Part shown: in pieces, positions 1-10,564 of the stretch
Position numbering within the stretch: the first letter of the stretch is position 1
Layout of the letters: each line of letters opens with the position of its first letter
Assembly (NCBI RefSeq): GCF_023218075.1
Contig: NZ_JALPTB010000001.1
Coordinates: 1-64,000 of the forward strand
Length of the DNA stretch: 64,000 bases
Reading direction: 5' to 3'
Source: Rhodococcus sp. HM1
GTDB lineage: Bacteria > Actinomycetota > Actinomycetes > Mycobacteriales > Mycobacteriaceae
Notes under the pieces: model-generated
What the model was told of the DNA's origin: nothing
The model's input: only the letters and a program-made list of their open reading frames with translations
Databases searched by the model: none
Made by a program: the position numbers and the translations under genes

Positions 1-1415
1 GTTGCGGGCCGGACCTGCACGGTCGAGCCGGGCGTTGCCGGGGTCGCGGCGGTCGCGGCGGGGTGGGTTCTTTCCGCGGGTGCGCTCACCGGCGTGGTGG
101 TCGGCTGGTCCGGCGTGGTGGGCGCGCCGGTCGCGACCTCGGTCGGCGCGGACTCGGCGCCGGCCTCGCCGGTGCTTGCCGTCAGCGTGCCGACCGCGAG
201 TCCGCCGCCGGTGATGACCACGATTGCGGCGGCGGCGGCGCCGATCAGCGCGAACCTGCGGGCCTTGGATCGCAGCGGTTGGACGGGCTCCCGCGGTGCG
301 ACCGCCGGGCGGGTGAACGCGGCGGGCGGGACCACCACGGACAGTTCTGTCGTGGACGCATCGTCGGCCGGGCGGATCGGCTCCGGTGTGGCGGCAGCCG
401 GGTCCGCCAGCCTGTGCGCCGCGTCGAGCGCCGCACCGGTCGCCGCGGTGTCGGCGGGCTGGGGCGCGACCGTGACCGGCAGGCCGAGTTCGAACGAAAT
501 CGATTCGGCGACAAGGGGTATGGAGGATCCGCCACCGACGAGCAGAACGCGGCTCACATCGGACGGGTCGATGTCGGCGCCGCGCAGCGCCTCGGAGATC
601 AGCGGCAGCGAATCTCGCACCGGACCCCGCGCGAGTTCCTCGACCTCGTCACGTACCAGCCGCACATCGCGTCGGACACCCGGCAGATCGACCGCGACGA
701 CGGCGTCGGTATCCGCCGACAACTCCTCCTTCGCCGCGCGGCACCGGGCCCGCAGCTCGGTGAGCGCCTCCACGGTGGCCGGCTCGAACAGGTCGAGGTC
801 GACGTCGCCGACGGCGTCGAGCACATGGGTGGTCACGAGGTGATCGAGCACGTCGCCGCTCACCTCGTCGGTCGACAGCGGGCGGCCCAGCACCTCGGGT
901 TCGGCGCCGGTGCGGAGCACCGCGACGTCGAGGGTGTGCGCACCCAGGTCGTAGACCACGACGACCTCGTCGCCGAGCGGACCGTGCGCCGACCGGAGCC
1001 AGTGCACCGCAGCCACCGGTTCGGGCATCAGCGTCGCCCAGTGCAGACCCGCGCGGTCGAGTGCCCCGCGCAGCGCGTCGACGGTGTGCTCGGGCCACGT
1101 GGCCGGGTAGGTCACCGTCGCAGCCCCGTGCGGCGGAGACGCGTGGAGCAGGCAGGACACCGCGGTCGCGGTGAGGTCCTCGCCGGTGACCGAGGTGCCG
1201 TCCTCGGACAGGATGCCGACAGGGTCTCCGACTCTGTGCACGAAGTCGGTGAAGACCCGCGTGCCCGTCTCGTGGCCCAGTTCGGCGGTGCCGTCGTCGT
1301 GCAAGCGCACGACGGTGGGCCGCCGCAGGACCGTCGGATCGTCCGGTCGTTCGGGCACGATGGCGGCAGCCACCGCGTTCGCCCATCCGATCGTGACGCC
1401 CAGTCCTGCTGTCAT
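1..1415 (-). CDS. Membrane-anchored Hsp70-like ATPase, C-terminus beyond window
   Basis: An actin-fold Hsp70-type protein; about 471 residues are visible and the 3' end runs off the window. It starts at an ATG (MTAGLGVTIGW). A DLGAHTLDVAVL stretch matches the second phosphate loop of Hsp70 (normally [10 protein letters not shown]), and VLLVGGGSSIPLV matches the adenosine loop. The first phosphate loop is degenerate compared with the GIDLGTTNS of DnaK. After the nucleotide-binding domain (about 1-345) there is a Pro/Ala linker, one hydrophobic helix near 386-410, and a Thr/Pro/Ala-rich tail; no peptide-binding domain is seen. It is divergent from iniB and 230 bp away, so a link with envelope stress is plausible but inferred. 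Role unknown. Confidence 0.8.
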   Translation of the reverse strand, partial: MTAGLGVTIGWANAVAAAIVPERPDDPTVLRRPTVVRLHDDGTAELGHETGTRVFTDFVHRVGDPVGILSEDGTSVTGEDLTATAVSCLLHASPPHGAATVTYPATWPEHTVDALRGALDRAGLHWATLMPEPVAAVHWLRSAHGPLGDEVVVVYDLGAHTLDVAVLRTGAEPEVLGRPLSTDEVSGDVLDHLVTTHVLDAVGDVDLDLFEPATVEALTELRARCRAAKEELSADTDAVVAVDLPGVRRDVRLVRDEVEELARGPVRDSLPLISEALRGADIDPSDVSRVLLVGGGSSIPLVAESISFELGLPVTVAPQPADTAATGAALDAAHRLADPAAATPEPIRPADDASTTELSVVVPPAAFTRPAVAPREPVQPLRSKARRFALIGAAAAAIVVITGGGLAVGTLTASTGEAGAESAPTEVATGAPTTPDQPTTTPVSAPAERTHPAATAATPATPGSTVQVRPA

Positions 1416-1645
1416 CGGTCGCTCCTGACGAAATTCGTGGCGGGACGGCTCCGCCGGGTCGACCGGATATGTCGTTTCGCGGCTGCCTTTCGTTAGCGGG
1501 GCGTCCGAATGGTGGGGCCCGGCCCCTATTGCCGCTCGAGCCCCTAATGTACCGACGCAGGCAGGTGGGGGTGCCGACCCCCTTGGGTGCGGGGGCCGGG
1601 GGTTCCTACGTTCGAAATCAGCCCCGAACGCTCAAGGAGATCGCG
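1416..1645. promoter_or_regulatory. Divergent promoter region between Hsp70-like gene and iniB
   Basis: A 230-bp gap that must carry promoters for both genes. A perfect inverted repeat, GGGGGT-GCCG-ACCCCC, lies at 1567-1582, with further G/C-run hairpins nearby. It could be an operator or a leader hairpin. I see no convincing -35/-10 pair. The iniB ribosome site AAGGAG lies just upstream of its ATG. Confidence 0.4.
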
Positions 1646-3250
1646 ATGTCCAACGCTGTGCTCGACTTCATCCTCGCCCTGTTCCGCGACGAGGACGCCC
1701 TGGCCCGTTACTGCGAGAACCCCGACCTGGTGCTCGCCGAGGCCGGGCTGACCGACGTGTGCCACGCCGACATCGTCGCGGTCGCGCCGCTGGTCGCCGA
1801 CACCGGTCTGTTCGTGGGATCGGCCGCCGACCTGACCGCCGCCCTGAGCGGAGCCGGCACGATCGCCGGCACTGCCGCCGCCGGTCTCGTGGGTGGCGCC
1901 GGGCTGGGCGCCGCTGCCGGTGCCGGGCTCGGTCTGGGTGCCGGTCTCGGTGGCGGCCTGGGTGGTGGTCTCGGCCTCGGTCTCGGGGCGGAGGCCGAAT
2001 CCGAGGCGGACGGCGATCTGCACCTCGACACCGGTCTCGACATCGGTGCGGTGAGTGAGCTGGCTACCGCTCTGGGAGCGGTCCTGCAGGTGGGTGGGCA
2101 GGCCGGCGTCGAGCTGGGTGCGGCCGTCGGATCCGTCCTCGACGCCACGCTGGGCCTCGGCGGAGGAGCTGCCACCGACCTCGGCGGCGCGGTCTCGGGC
2201 GCACTCGCCGGTGGTCTCGGACTCGACGGAAGCGTCGCCGCGGACCTGGGTGCCGCGCTGGACGCCGCTCTCGGTGCGGCCGGGGGCGTGGCTGCCGGTG
2301 CCGATCTCGGCGCCACCCTCGAGGCGGCCTTCGGGGTCGGTGGCGACCTCGGCGGCCAGGTGGGCCTTGCCCTCGGGGGCCTGCTCGACACGGCACTGTC
2401 CGCCGGTGGCGACTTCTCCACCGCGGTCGACGCCGCGGTGGGCGGCGGCGCGGACCTCGGCGTCGCGGTCGGTACCGCGCTGGCAGGCGCGCTCGGGGCC
2501 GGAGCGGAACTGGGTGGCTCGCTCGGCGGTGCCGTCGGCTCCGCCCTCGACCTCGGCGCCGATCTGTCCGGCGGTGTGGACGTGTCCGCCGATGTGGGGG
2601 CAGCTGCCGACCTGTCGGCTGCGGTTGACTCGGTGCTGCAGGTCGGTGGCGAGGCCGGGGCCGGGCTGGGCGGTGACCTGGCGACCGGTGTGTCCGTCGG
2701 TGCCGACGTGGCCGCCGATCTCGGCGCGCAGCTCTCCACCACCCTCGGCGGCGGCCTGGCGGCCGGTGCGGATGTGACGGGCGGGCTCGTCGCCGACAGC
2801 CTGGTTGCGGTCGACACCGCGGCAGAGGCCGGTGGTCAGCTCACCGGTGCGGTGTCCGGTGCGGTCGACGGTGCCGTGTCCGGGGCGGCCGACGCCGCGG
2901 CCGGTCTGGCCGGTGGAGTGTCCGGAGCCGTCGACGGCGCAGTGACGGGTGCCGCGGACCTCGGTGCCGGAGTTTCGGGTGCCGTCGGGGGAGCAGCGGA
3001 CCTCGGCGTCGATCTCGGCGCCGGCCTGGGAGCGGGACTGCAGGGTGCCGCGGACCTCGGGACTTCGCTGTCCGGCGGGGTCCAGGGCGCGGCGGACGTG
3101 TGGTCGTCGCTCGACCCGGGCGACGTGTTCGGCAACGCCGCAGGCACCGGCGGTCTATTCGACTCCTCGCTCGGCGGCAACGGCCTGATCGTCGGCGGAT
3201 CGAGCCAGGTCGGCCCGGATTCCGTCGACATCGACGACCTCCTGAACTGA
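1646..3250 (+). CDS. iniB: IniB-type Gly/Ala-rich cell-envelope stress protein
   Basis: A 534-aa protein. The first ~55 residues (MSNAVLDFILALFRDEDALA...) match the IniB N-terminal domain, with the pattern F-L-x-D-x-x-A-L-x-x-Y-x-x-xP. The rest is a long low-complexity array of Gly, Ala, Leu, Val and Asp with repeated blocks of the type GGAADLG/GAVSGAVDGAV, ending DSVDIDDLLN. The ATG at 1646 is chosen because it follows AAGGAG and begins the conserved domain; the reading frame opens further upstream. In mycobacteria iniB is the first gene of the isoniazid-inducible iniBAC operon, and here it is followed by two dynamin-like genes in the same order. Biochemical function is not established. Confidence 0.85.
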   Translation: MSNAVLDFILALFRDEDALARYCENPDLVLAEAGLTDVCHADIVAVAPLVADTGLFVGSAADLTAALSGAGTIAGTAAAGLVGGAGLGAAAGAGLGLGAGLGGGLGGGLGLGLGAEAESEADGDLHLDTGLDIGAVSELATALGAVLQVGGQAGVELGAAVGSVLDATLGLGGGAATDLGGAVSGALAGGLGLDGSVAADLGAALDAALGAAGGVAAGADLGATLEAAFGVGGDLGGQVGLALGGLLDTALSAGGDFSTAVDAAVGGGADLGVAVGTALAGALGAGAELGGSLGGAVGSALDLGADLSGGVDVSADVGAAADLSAAVDSVLQVGGEAGAGLGGDLATGVSVGADVAADLGAQLSTTLGGGLAAGADVTGGLVADSLVAVDTAAEAGGQLTGAVSGAVDGAVSGAADAAAGLAGGVSGAVDGAVTGAADLGAGVSGAVGGAADLGVDLGAGLGAGLQGAADLGTSLSGGVQGAADVWSSLDPGDVFGNAAGTGGLFDSSLGGNGLIVGGSSQVGPDSVDIDDLLN

Positions 3251-3306
3251 GCCGGGCCGTCATAATCACCCTCGATCGACAACAGAAGGCGAGCCGACGC
3301 AGCATC

Positions 3307-5118
3307 ATGCAGAACACACCGGTCGACCCCGCGAGCCGTCGCGCCACACTCGCCAAACTCGTCGACGAGGCAACCGAACACACCTGCGCCGCGGGCCGCG
3401 CCGACCTCGCCGCCAGGCTCGCCGCGACCCGCACGCGGGTGGTCGATCCGCGGCTGCGGGTCGTCGTGGTGGGGTCGCTCGGCCAGGGCAAGAGCCGCTT
3501 CGTGAACGCGCTGCTCGGGCTCGACGTGTGCGCGGTGGGTGACGACGAGACGACCGCGGTCCCGACCCTCGTCCAGCACGCGGCCGAGGCATCGGCCGCA
3601 CTGGTGGTCGCCGAACCGGGCGCGGACCCGGAGCGGGTTCCGATCCCGCTCACCGAACTGCACAGCGCCCACGCGGACGGACGCGAGATCCGGCGGCTCG
3701 AGGTGAACGTGCCGAGCCCGCTGCTCGCCGACGGACTCGTCTTCGTCGACACCCCGGGCGTCGGCGGGCACACCAACCCGCACACGTCGGCGACCCTCAC
3801 GCTGCTCTCGTCCGCCGACGCGGTGTTCGTGGTCTCGGACGCGAGCCAGGAGTTCACCGCTCCGGAAGTGAGCTTCCTGCGGCAGGTCCGGACGCTGTGC
3901 CCCGCGGTCGCGGTGCTCGTCACCAAGACAGACCTGTATCCGCACTGGCGGGCGATCGTCGACGCCGACCGCACCCACCTGCAGCGCGCCGACCTCGACG
4001 TCCCACTGCTGCCGGTGTCGTCGCTGCTGCGCGAGCACGCGCTACGCCTCGACGACGAATCGCTGCACAGGGAGTCGGGGTTCGCGGCCGTCTACGACCA
4101 CCTGCGCGACCGGGTCCTCGCCCGCGGTGCCGACGCCGACCGGCGCGCGGTCGCGCAGGACGTCGCGGGCGTCGTCGACCACGTCGCACTGGGGGTAGCC
4201 GGGGAACTCGCGGCGCTGCGCGACCCGGACGCCGGGGCCGCCGCCGTCGAGGACCTCGTCCGCGCGAAAACGGCGGCCGAGGCCCTGCGCGCCCGCGCGG
4301 CCCGTTGGCAGCAGACCCTCGCCGACGGCATCACCGATCTGGCCGCCGACATCGACCACGATCTGCGGGACCGGTTGCGGCACGTCACCCGCCTCGCCGA
4401 GGCCGCGGTCGACGAATGCGACCCCGGAAAGGAGTGGCCGCGGCTCGGGCAATGGCTCGCCGAACAGGTCGCGGAATCCGTCGGAGACAACTTCGTGTGG
4501 GCGCACGAACGGTCGACCGCCCTCGCCGCGACGGTCGCCGACCTGTTCGCCGCCGACGGGGCGACCCGGTTGCCGAACCTGCATCTCGCCGACCTGGATT
4601 CGTTGTTCGAGCCGGTCGATCCTCTCGAGGATCTCGACCCCGGACGGATCGGACCGGGCCAGAAGATGCTGGTCGGAATGAAGGGCTCCTACGGCGGCGT
4701 CCTCATGTTCGGCCTCGTCACCACGTTCATGGGTATGGCACTGATCAATCCGGTGTCGATCGGCGCCGGAGTCGTGCTCGGCACCAAGGCATATCGCGAC
4801 GACAAGCAGGCCCGCATCGCGAAACGACGCCTCGACGCGAAGACCGCGATCCGGCGATTCACCGACGACGTCGGCTTCCAGGTCGGCAAGGAATCGAAGG
4901 ATCGGTTGCGGTCGATCCAGCGGCAACTGCGCGACCACTTCACCGAACTCGCTGACCAGACACTGCGATCGGTGTCGGAGTCGCTGCGGGCGGCGCAGGA
5001 GGCCGCGACGGTGGAACAACAACAGCGGCAGCAACGCATCACCGAACTCGAGGAAACCCTGAAGACACTTGTCGCCCTGAGGGATCGGGCACGCGAACTG
5101 GCGGGAGCGCAAGCATGA
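3307..5118 (+). CDS. iniA: Dynamin-like GTPase IniA
   Basis: A 603-aa bacterial dynamin-like protein. GTPase motifs are visible: P-loop GSLGQGKS (about 56-63), G3 DTPG (about 148), G4 TKTD (about 206). A hydrophobic stretch near 463-495 (GGVLMFGLVTTFMGMALINP) is the likely membrane-insertion paddle, followed by a charged helical region with a Gln-rich coiled-coil end. The family remodels membranes; mycobacterial IniA mediates membrane fission and is linked to drug and envelope stress tolerance. The start at 3307 gives MQNTPVDPASRR and lies 56 nt after iniB. The stop overlaps the start of iniC by 4 nt (ATGA), so the two are probably translationally coupled. Confidence 0.88.
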   Translation: MQNTPVDPASRRATLAKLVDEATEHTCAAGRADLAARLAATRTRVVDPRLRVVVVGSLGQGKSRFVNALLGLDVCAVGDDETTAVPTLVQHAAEASAALVVAEPGADPERVPIPLTELHSAHADGREIRRLEVNVPSPLLADGLVFVDTPGVGGHTNPHTSATLTLLSSADAVFVVSDASQEFTAPEVSFLRQVRTLCPAVAVLVTKTDLYPHWRAIVDADRTHLQRADLDVPLLPVSSLLREHALRLDDESLHRESGFAAVYDHLRDRVLARGADADRRAVAQDVAGVVDHVALGVAGELAALRDPDAGAAAVEDLVRAKTAAEALRARAARWQQTLADGITDLAADIDHDLRDRLRHVTRLAEAAVDECDPGKEWPRLGQWLAEQVAESVGDNFVWAHERSTALAATVADLFAADGATRLPNLHLADLDSLFEPVDPLEDLDPGRIGPGQKMLVGMKGSYGGVLMFGLVTTFMGMALINPVSIGAGVVLGTKAYRDDKQARIAKRRLDAKTAIRRFTDDVGFQVGKESKDRLRSIQRQLRDHFTELADQTLRSVSESLRAAQEAATVEQQQRQQRITELEETLKTLVALRDRARELAGAQA

Positions 5119-6566
5119 GTGCAGTACCGGGCGCAGCCGCGTATTTGATCGCCGAGGCACGGGCGGTCTACGGCCGGGACCCGCGGGTCGCATCGCAACT
5201 GGCAGAATGCGAAGCGCGGCTGGCGCAACCGCTGCGGGTGGCACTGGCAGGCTCCCTCAAGGCGGGAAAGTCCACTCTCCTCAACGCCCTGGTCGGCCAG
5301 GACATCGCCCCCACCGACGCGACCGAGTGCACCCGCGTGGTCACCTGGTACCGCAACGGGGCCACGCCCTCGGTGACCGCCCGCTACGACGGAGACCGGT
5401 CGCGGCCCGTGCCGCTCCAGCGCCGGGACGGCCGGCTCACGTTCGACCTGGGGGATCTGACCGCCGACCGCATCGACGGAATCGACGTCGAGTGGCCCGC
5501 GCGGGCGCTGCAGCAGACCACCATCATCGACACACCCGGCACCTCGTCGCTCTCGCAGGACGTCTCGGCCCGCACGCTGGACCTGCTCACCCCGGACGAC
5601 GCGGCGTCCGGCGCCGACGCCGTCGTCTACCTGATGCGCACCCTCGGTGCCGCCGACGTGCAGTTCCTCGACCGCATCGGCCGCCACGTCGGTGGGGAGT
5701 CCGGGCCGCTCGGGGTGATCGGCGTCGTCTCCCGGGCCGACGAGATCGGTGCCGGCCGTGCCGACGCGATGATGTCGGCGAAGGACGTCGCGTCCCGCTT
5801 CGCCGGGGAACTCGAACGCACCGGGCTGTGTCAGGCGGTTGTTCCGGTCGTGGGCCTGCTCGCGCTCGGTGCGCGAACCCTGCGCCAACGCGAATTCGCC
5901 GCATTCGAGGCGCTCGCCGGCGTCCCGGCCGCCGATCTGCAGGCGGCGATGCTGTCCGTCGACCGCTTCTCGCGTCCGGACATGCCACTGCCCGTCGACC
6001 CCGAGTTGCGCGCGCAGCTCGCGGACCGGTTCGGGCTCTTCGGTATCCGGATGGCCGTCGCGCTCGTGCAGCTGGGGGTCCGTGACTCCCCGACGCTCGC
6101 CGCGGAACTGCTCGCGCGCAGCGGGCTCGACGAGCTGCGGCAGGTGATCGACGTCCAGTTCGGGCAGCGCGCCGATCAGCTCAAGACCCATTCGGCGCTG
6201 CTGTCGCTCGGGCGGGTGCTGCGTGCGTGCGGCGACCGGCACCTGCTCGCGTCGGTGCAACGTGAACTCGCCGACGGACACGGGTTCGTCGAACTTCGCC
6301 TGCTCGGCCGGTTGCGCTCGCGTCCCGTCGCGCTCGACGACGAGGATCTGTTCGAGCTGCAGCGCCTCGTCGGGGGTTTCGGGATCGGGCCGCGGCAACG
6401 GCTGGGATTGCCCGACGACGCCCCCGCCCCACAGGTCCGTGCCGCGGGCGTCGCGGCGGTTCGTGCGTGGCGTGCGCGGGCCGAACACCCGCTTCTGGAC
6501 CCGTTCACCGCACGGGCCGCATCGGTCGCGGTGCGCAGTGCGGAAGGTGTGCTCGCCGGCGTCTGA
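5115..6566 (+). CDS. iniC: Dynamin-like GTPase IniC
   Basis: A 483-aa protein paralogous to IniA. P-loop GSLKAGKS occurs near residues 46-53, DTPGTSS near 138, and a switch-like threonine lies in DATECTRVVTW. It is shorter than IniA, with no strong hydrophobic hairpin, as is usual for IniC (mycobacterial homologue about 493 aa). It is last in the iniBAC operon, overlapping iniA by ATGA. By family knowledge IniA and IniC act together at the membrane; that they form a heteromer here is an inference. It converges on the next gene with a 25-nt gap and no obvious terminator. Confidence 0.87.
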   Translation: MSAVPGAAAYLIAEARAVYGRDPRVASQLAECEARLAQPLRVALAGSLKAGKSTLLNALVGQDIAPTDATECTRVVTWYRNGATPSVTARYDGDRSRPVPLQRRDGRLTFDLGDLTADRIDGIDVEWPARALQQTTIIDTPGTSSLSQDVSARTLDLLTPDDAASGADAVVYLMRTLGAADVQFLDRIGRHVGGESGPLGVIGVVSRADEIGAGRADAMMSAKDVASRFAGELERTGLCQAVVPVVGLLALGARTLRQREFAAFEALAGVPAADLQAAMLSVDRFSRPDMPLPVDPELRAQLADRFGLFGIRMAVALVQLGVRDSPTLAAELLARSGLDELRQVIDVQFGQRADQLKTHSALLSLGRVLRACGDRHLLASVQRELADGHGFVELRLLGRLRSRPVALDDEDLFELQRLVGGFGIGPRQRLGLPDDAPAPQVRAAGVAAVRAWRARAEHPLLDPFTARAASVAVRSAEGVLAGV

Positions 6567-6591
6567 TGCACCCGCGCGCCTGGTTCCGGTT

Positions 6592-7575
6592 TCAGCCGCG
6601 CGCCGGGTAGACGGTGGCGCGCGGCATGCACCGCGCCGGTGTCTTCGCCGTCGGCGGGAGTGAGTGGCGGGCGCGTTCGGCGGCTCGCGCGAAGCGATCC
6701 GCGACGACGTCGAAGCGGAACAACTCCGCCCACGTCCACCGCACGACCTCGAATCCCAGGCCGCGAATTGCGTCCTCGCGCAGCTTCTCCCGGTGGACGG
6801 ACTCTGCCGTCGACTCGGGATCCCCGGCGCCGTACTTACCCATACCGTCGAATTCGCCGACGATGCCGAGTTCTTCCCAGAAGAAGTCGACGCGGGCGAC
6901 GAAGGTGCCGTCGGGTGTGAACAACTCGCGTTGCAGGCTCGGTTCGGGGATCCCGGCCGAACGGAGCCGGAGGCGGCCGAGGGATTCGCCGGCGCTTTCG
7001 CTGCGTCCGTCGAGAAAGTCGACGACGCGTCGCGCCGACGCGACCCCGGCGCGCAGGGCAGCACCGTCGAGCGCGGCCGGAATTCCCACGAGAGCGGACG
7101 GATACCGCCGCAGCAGCGAATCCCCGGCGATCACCGCCTCGTCGACGGGCAGTGACCGGGCGAGGTCGACGATCGTGCGCGCGGGTGAGGTGACCGCCGC
7201 CGCGCCGACGACGAATATCTCCTCGCGCGCGATCGGCGCCGGATGGACGTGGAGGTTGTCCGTCCGTCGTCCACCCGACCTCCGGTCACGGGTGATGTGT
7301 ATGCGGGACAGGTCGGGGTTCCACAGGTCGGCTCCGTGGAACAGTGCGGCGGTGACGTGGCTGAGCACCGCGTCCCAGCCGAGCGTGTGCTGCACGCATC
7401 GCCCTCGGACACGGTGCCTGGCGTCGTCGTCGAGTGCGTCGGCCTCGGCGCGGCGAAGGTACGCACCGGGCGCGACCGGAGTGAGAGCGCCACTGCGCAA
7501 TGCCTGCCGCAGTTCGTCGGGGGTGATGCCGGAGGCGAGAAGGTCGGATCGGTATATCGGTGTCGGATCGGTCAT
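6592..7575 (-). CDS. AbiEi antitoxin-domain / DUF559-like protein
   Basis: A 327-aa protein starting MTDPTPIYRSDLLASGIT. The N-terminal ~60 residues (Y-R-S-D-L-L-A-S-G-I-T-P-D-E-L-R-Q-A-L-R-S-G, then L-x-x-V-x-x-GAYL) resemble the winged-helix domain of AbiEi-type antitoxins. The C-terminal part (VDFFWEELGIVGEFDGMGKY...REDAIRGLGFEVVRWTW) resembles the endonuclease-like DUF559/Vsr fold, with D and E residues placed like a nuclease core. Such proteins are common and often multicopy in actinobacteria; function is unknown and no toxin partner is adjacent. The frame stays open upstream, but the ATG at 7575 begins the conserved domain. Its last ~20 codons lie inside a dispersed hairpin repeat, so the C-terminus may have been altered by repeat insertion. 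Confidence 0.75.
   Translation of the reverse strand: MTDPTPIYRSDLLASGITPDELRQALRSGALTPVAPGAYLRRAEADALDDDARHRVRGRCVQHTLGWDAVLSHVTAALFHGADLWNPDLSRIHITRDRRSGGRRTDNLHVHPAPIAREEIFVVGAAAVTSPARTIVDLARSLPVDEAVIAGDSLLRRYPSALVGIPAALDGAALRAGVASARRVVDFLDGRSESAGESLGRLRLRSAGIPEPSLQRELFTPDGTFVARVDFFWEELGIVGEFDGMGKYGAGDPESTAESVHREKLREDAIRGLGFEVVRWTWAELFRFDVVADRFARAAERARHSLPPTAKTPARCMPRATVYPARG
6599..6657 (-). repeat. Dispersed hairpin repeat, copy 1 (inside CDS end)
   Basis: A ~60-bp element matching the two copies at 7681 and 7761 in inverted orientation. The shared core is GACAxCGGCGCGGTGCATGCC, and the central GCGCGG-TGCATG-CCGCGC is a hairpin. This copy encodes the C-terminus of the AbiEi-like protein. 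Confidence 0.75.
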
Positions 7576-7680
7576 GGCGGTCAGCGTGGCCGTGATTTCG
7601 GTGAATCGGGACGCTCCGATGGCGAATTGCCCAAATCTGTGGATCGAATAGGCGCCTGTGGATAACCCCGTCGCCGCAGC

Positions 7681-7740
7681 CGCCGACGGGGGAGACAGCG
7701 GCGCGGTGCATGCCGGGCGCGGGTGTCTGCCGGGCGCGGG
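7681..7740 (+). repeat. Dispersed hairpin repeat, copy 2
   Basis: Same element as at 6599-6657, here in the noncoding region upstream of the AbiEi-like gene. The homology runs from CGCCGACGGG through the GGTGCATGCC core to a GTGTCTGCCGGGCGCGG tail. Confidence 0.75.
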
Positions 7741-7760
7741 GGGTAGCCCAGCGTCCACAG

Positions 7761-7821
7761 CGGCCGACGGGAAAGACAGCGGCGCGGTGCATGCCGCGCG
7801 CTGCTGTCTGGCGGTTGCGCG
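7761..7821 (+). repeat. Dispersed hairpin repeat, copy 3
   Basis: Third copy, a direct repeat of copy 2 with an 80-bp period. It contains the GCGCGG-TGCATG-CCGCGC hairpin. It lies just before the dnaK promoter region. Confidence 0.75.
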
Positions 7822-7856
7822 GCTGGCGGGGCTAGGGGTGATCCGCGTCACGCACT

Positions 7857-7882
7857 GGAACAAATACGTGACGGTTGCGGTT
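7857..7882 (+). promoter_or_regulatory. SigH/SigR-type promoter for dnaK operon (predicted)
   Basis: GGAAC (7857-7861), an 18-nt spacer, then GTT (7880-7882) fits the GGAAY-N16-20-GTT consensus used by the heat and oxidative stress ECF sigma factor of actinobacteria. It lies about 170 nt upstream of dnaK, leaving room for a leader with the HspR-type sites. Confidence 0.5.
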
Positions 7883-7911
7883 AAACCCCTCGACAAACCT
7901 GAGCGTGCCAG

Positions 7912-7978
7912 ACTCAACTTGGGCTTGACTCCAGTCTCGGTGCGGGTGCAAGCTTGAGTCGGCTTCGCTCACTTGAGT
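7912..7978 (+). promoter_or_regulatory. HspR (HAIR-like) operator cluster
   Basis: Half-sites of the HspR inverted repeat (CTTGAGT-N7-ACTCAAG) are clustered here: ACTCAAC...GCTTGACT at 7912-7930, and CTTGAGT at 7953 and 7972 with a partial opposite half-site (CTCA) between. No single copy is perfect. The position just before dnaK and the presence of hspR at the end of the operon support autoregulation. Confidence 0.6.
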
Positions 7979-8052
7979 CGAACAGGCTCAGGGTTAGGGC
8001 ATGAAGGTCCGCGATGCAACGAGGTGTCGCGGCGAGACATTGGAGGAGAATT

Positions 8053-9890
<1,838 letters not shown>

Positions 9891-9894
<4 letters not shown>

Positions 9895-10529
9895 GTGCCG
9901 ACAAGCGCGAGCAGGAACCGGTGACCGTCACCGACAAGCGACGGATCGACCCGGAAACCTTCGAGGTGCGCGAAGCGGATGCCGAAGCGCAGGTCGTCGA
10001 AGTGGAATCCGAGTCGCCGGCTCCTGCCGCAGGAGACGAAGCCGCACTGACCGCCGAGCCGTCGCCGGAAACGGCCGAACTCGCCGAGCGCACTGCGGAT
10101 CTGCAGCGCGTCACGGCCGAGTACGCCAACTACCGGCGTCGGATCGAGCGGGAGAAGGTAGCTGCGATCGAAGGCGCCAAGGCGTCGGTGGTCGGCCAGT
10201 TCCTCGACCTGGTCGACGACCTGGATCGGGCCCGCGCGCACGGCGACCTCGAGACCGGACCGATGAAGGCCCTGAGCGACAAGCTCGTCGGCATTCTCAC
10301 AGGCCTCGGCCTCGAGTCGTTCGGTGCGGAGGGTGATCCGTTCGAGCCGGATCTGCACGAAGCGGTTCAGATGGAAGGCGACGGGAACAATCCCGTCCTC
10401 GGGGCGGTCCTCCGCAAGGGGTACCGGCTCGGCGACCGTGTGCTGCGGCACGCGATGGTGACCGTGGCCGACGGCGAGCCGACCGACACTCCGGCGCAAA
10501 CGCCGCCGGAGGAGTCGGGCACCGAGTAA
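9891..10529 (+). CDS. grpE: Nucleotide exchange factor GrpE
   Basis: A 212-aa cochaperone that releases ADP from DnaK. The start is a GTG whose last two bases overlap the dnaK stop (GTGA). The first ~60 residues are acidic and low-complexity. They are followed by the coiled-coil helix with [14 protein letters not shown] and then the beta-wing domain ending in [24 protein letters not shown], the GrpE signature. Coupled translation with dnaK keeps the ratio fixed. The C-terminal tail is Thr/Pro/Glu-rich. Confidence 0.97.
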
Positions 10530-10564
10530 GAAACAACAAGTACTGCGAGAGGAGGAGGCGCCCG

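Noticed and set aside
1708-2817. Long reverse-strand frame opposite iniB
   Set aside because: Pro/Ser/Arg-rich shadow of the Gly/Ala repeats; the forward frame has the IniB domain and a ribosome site.
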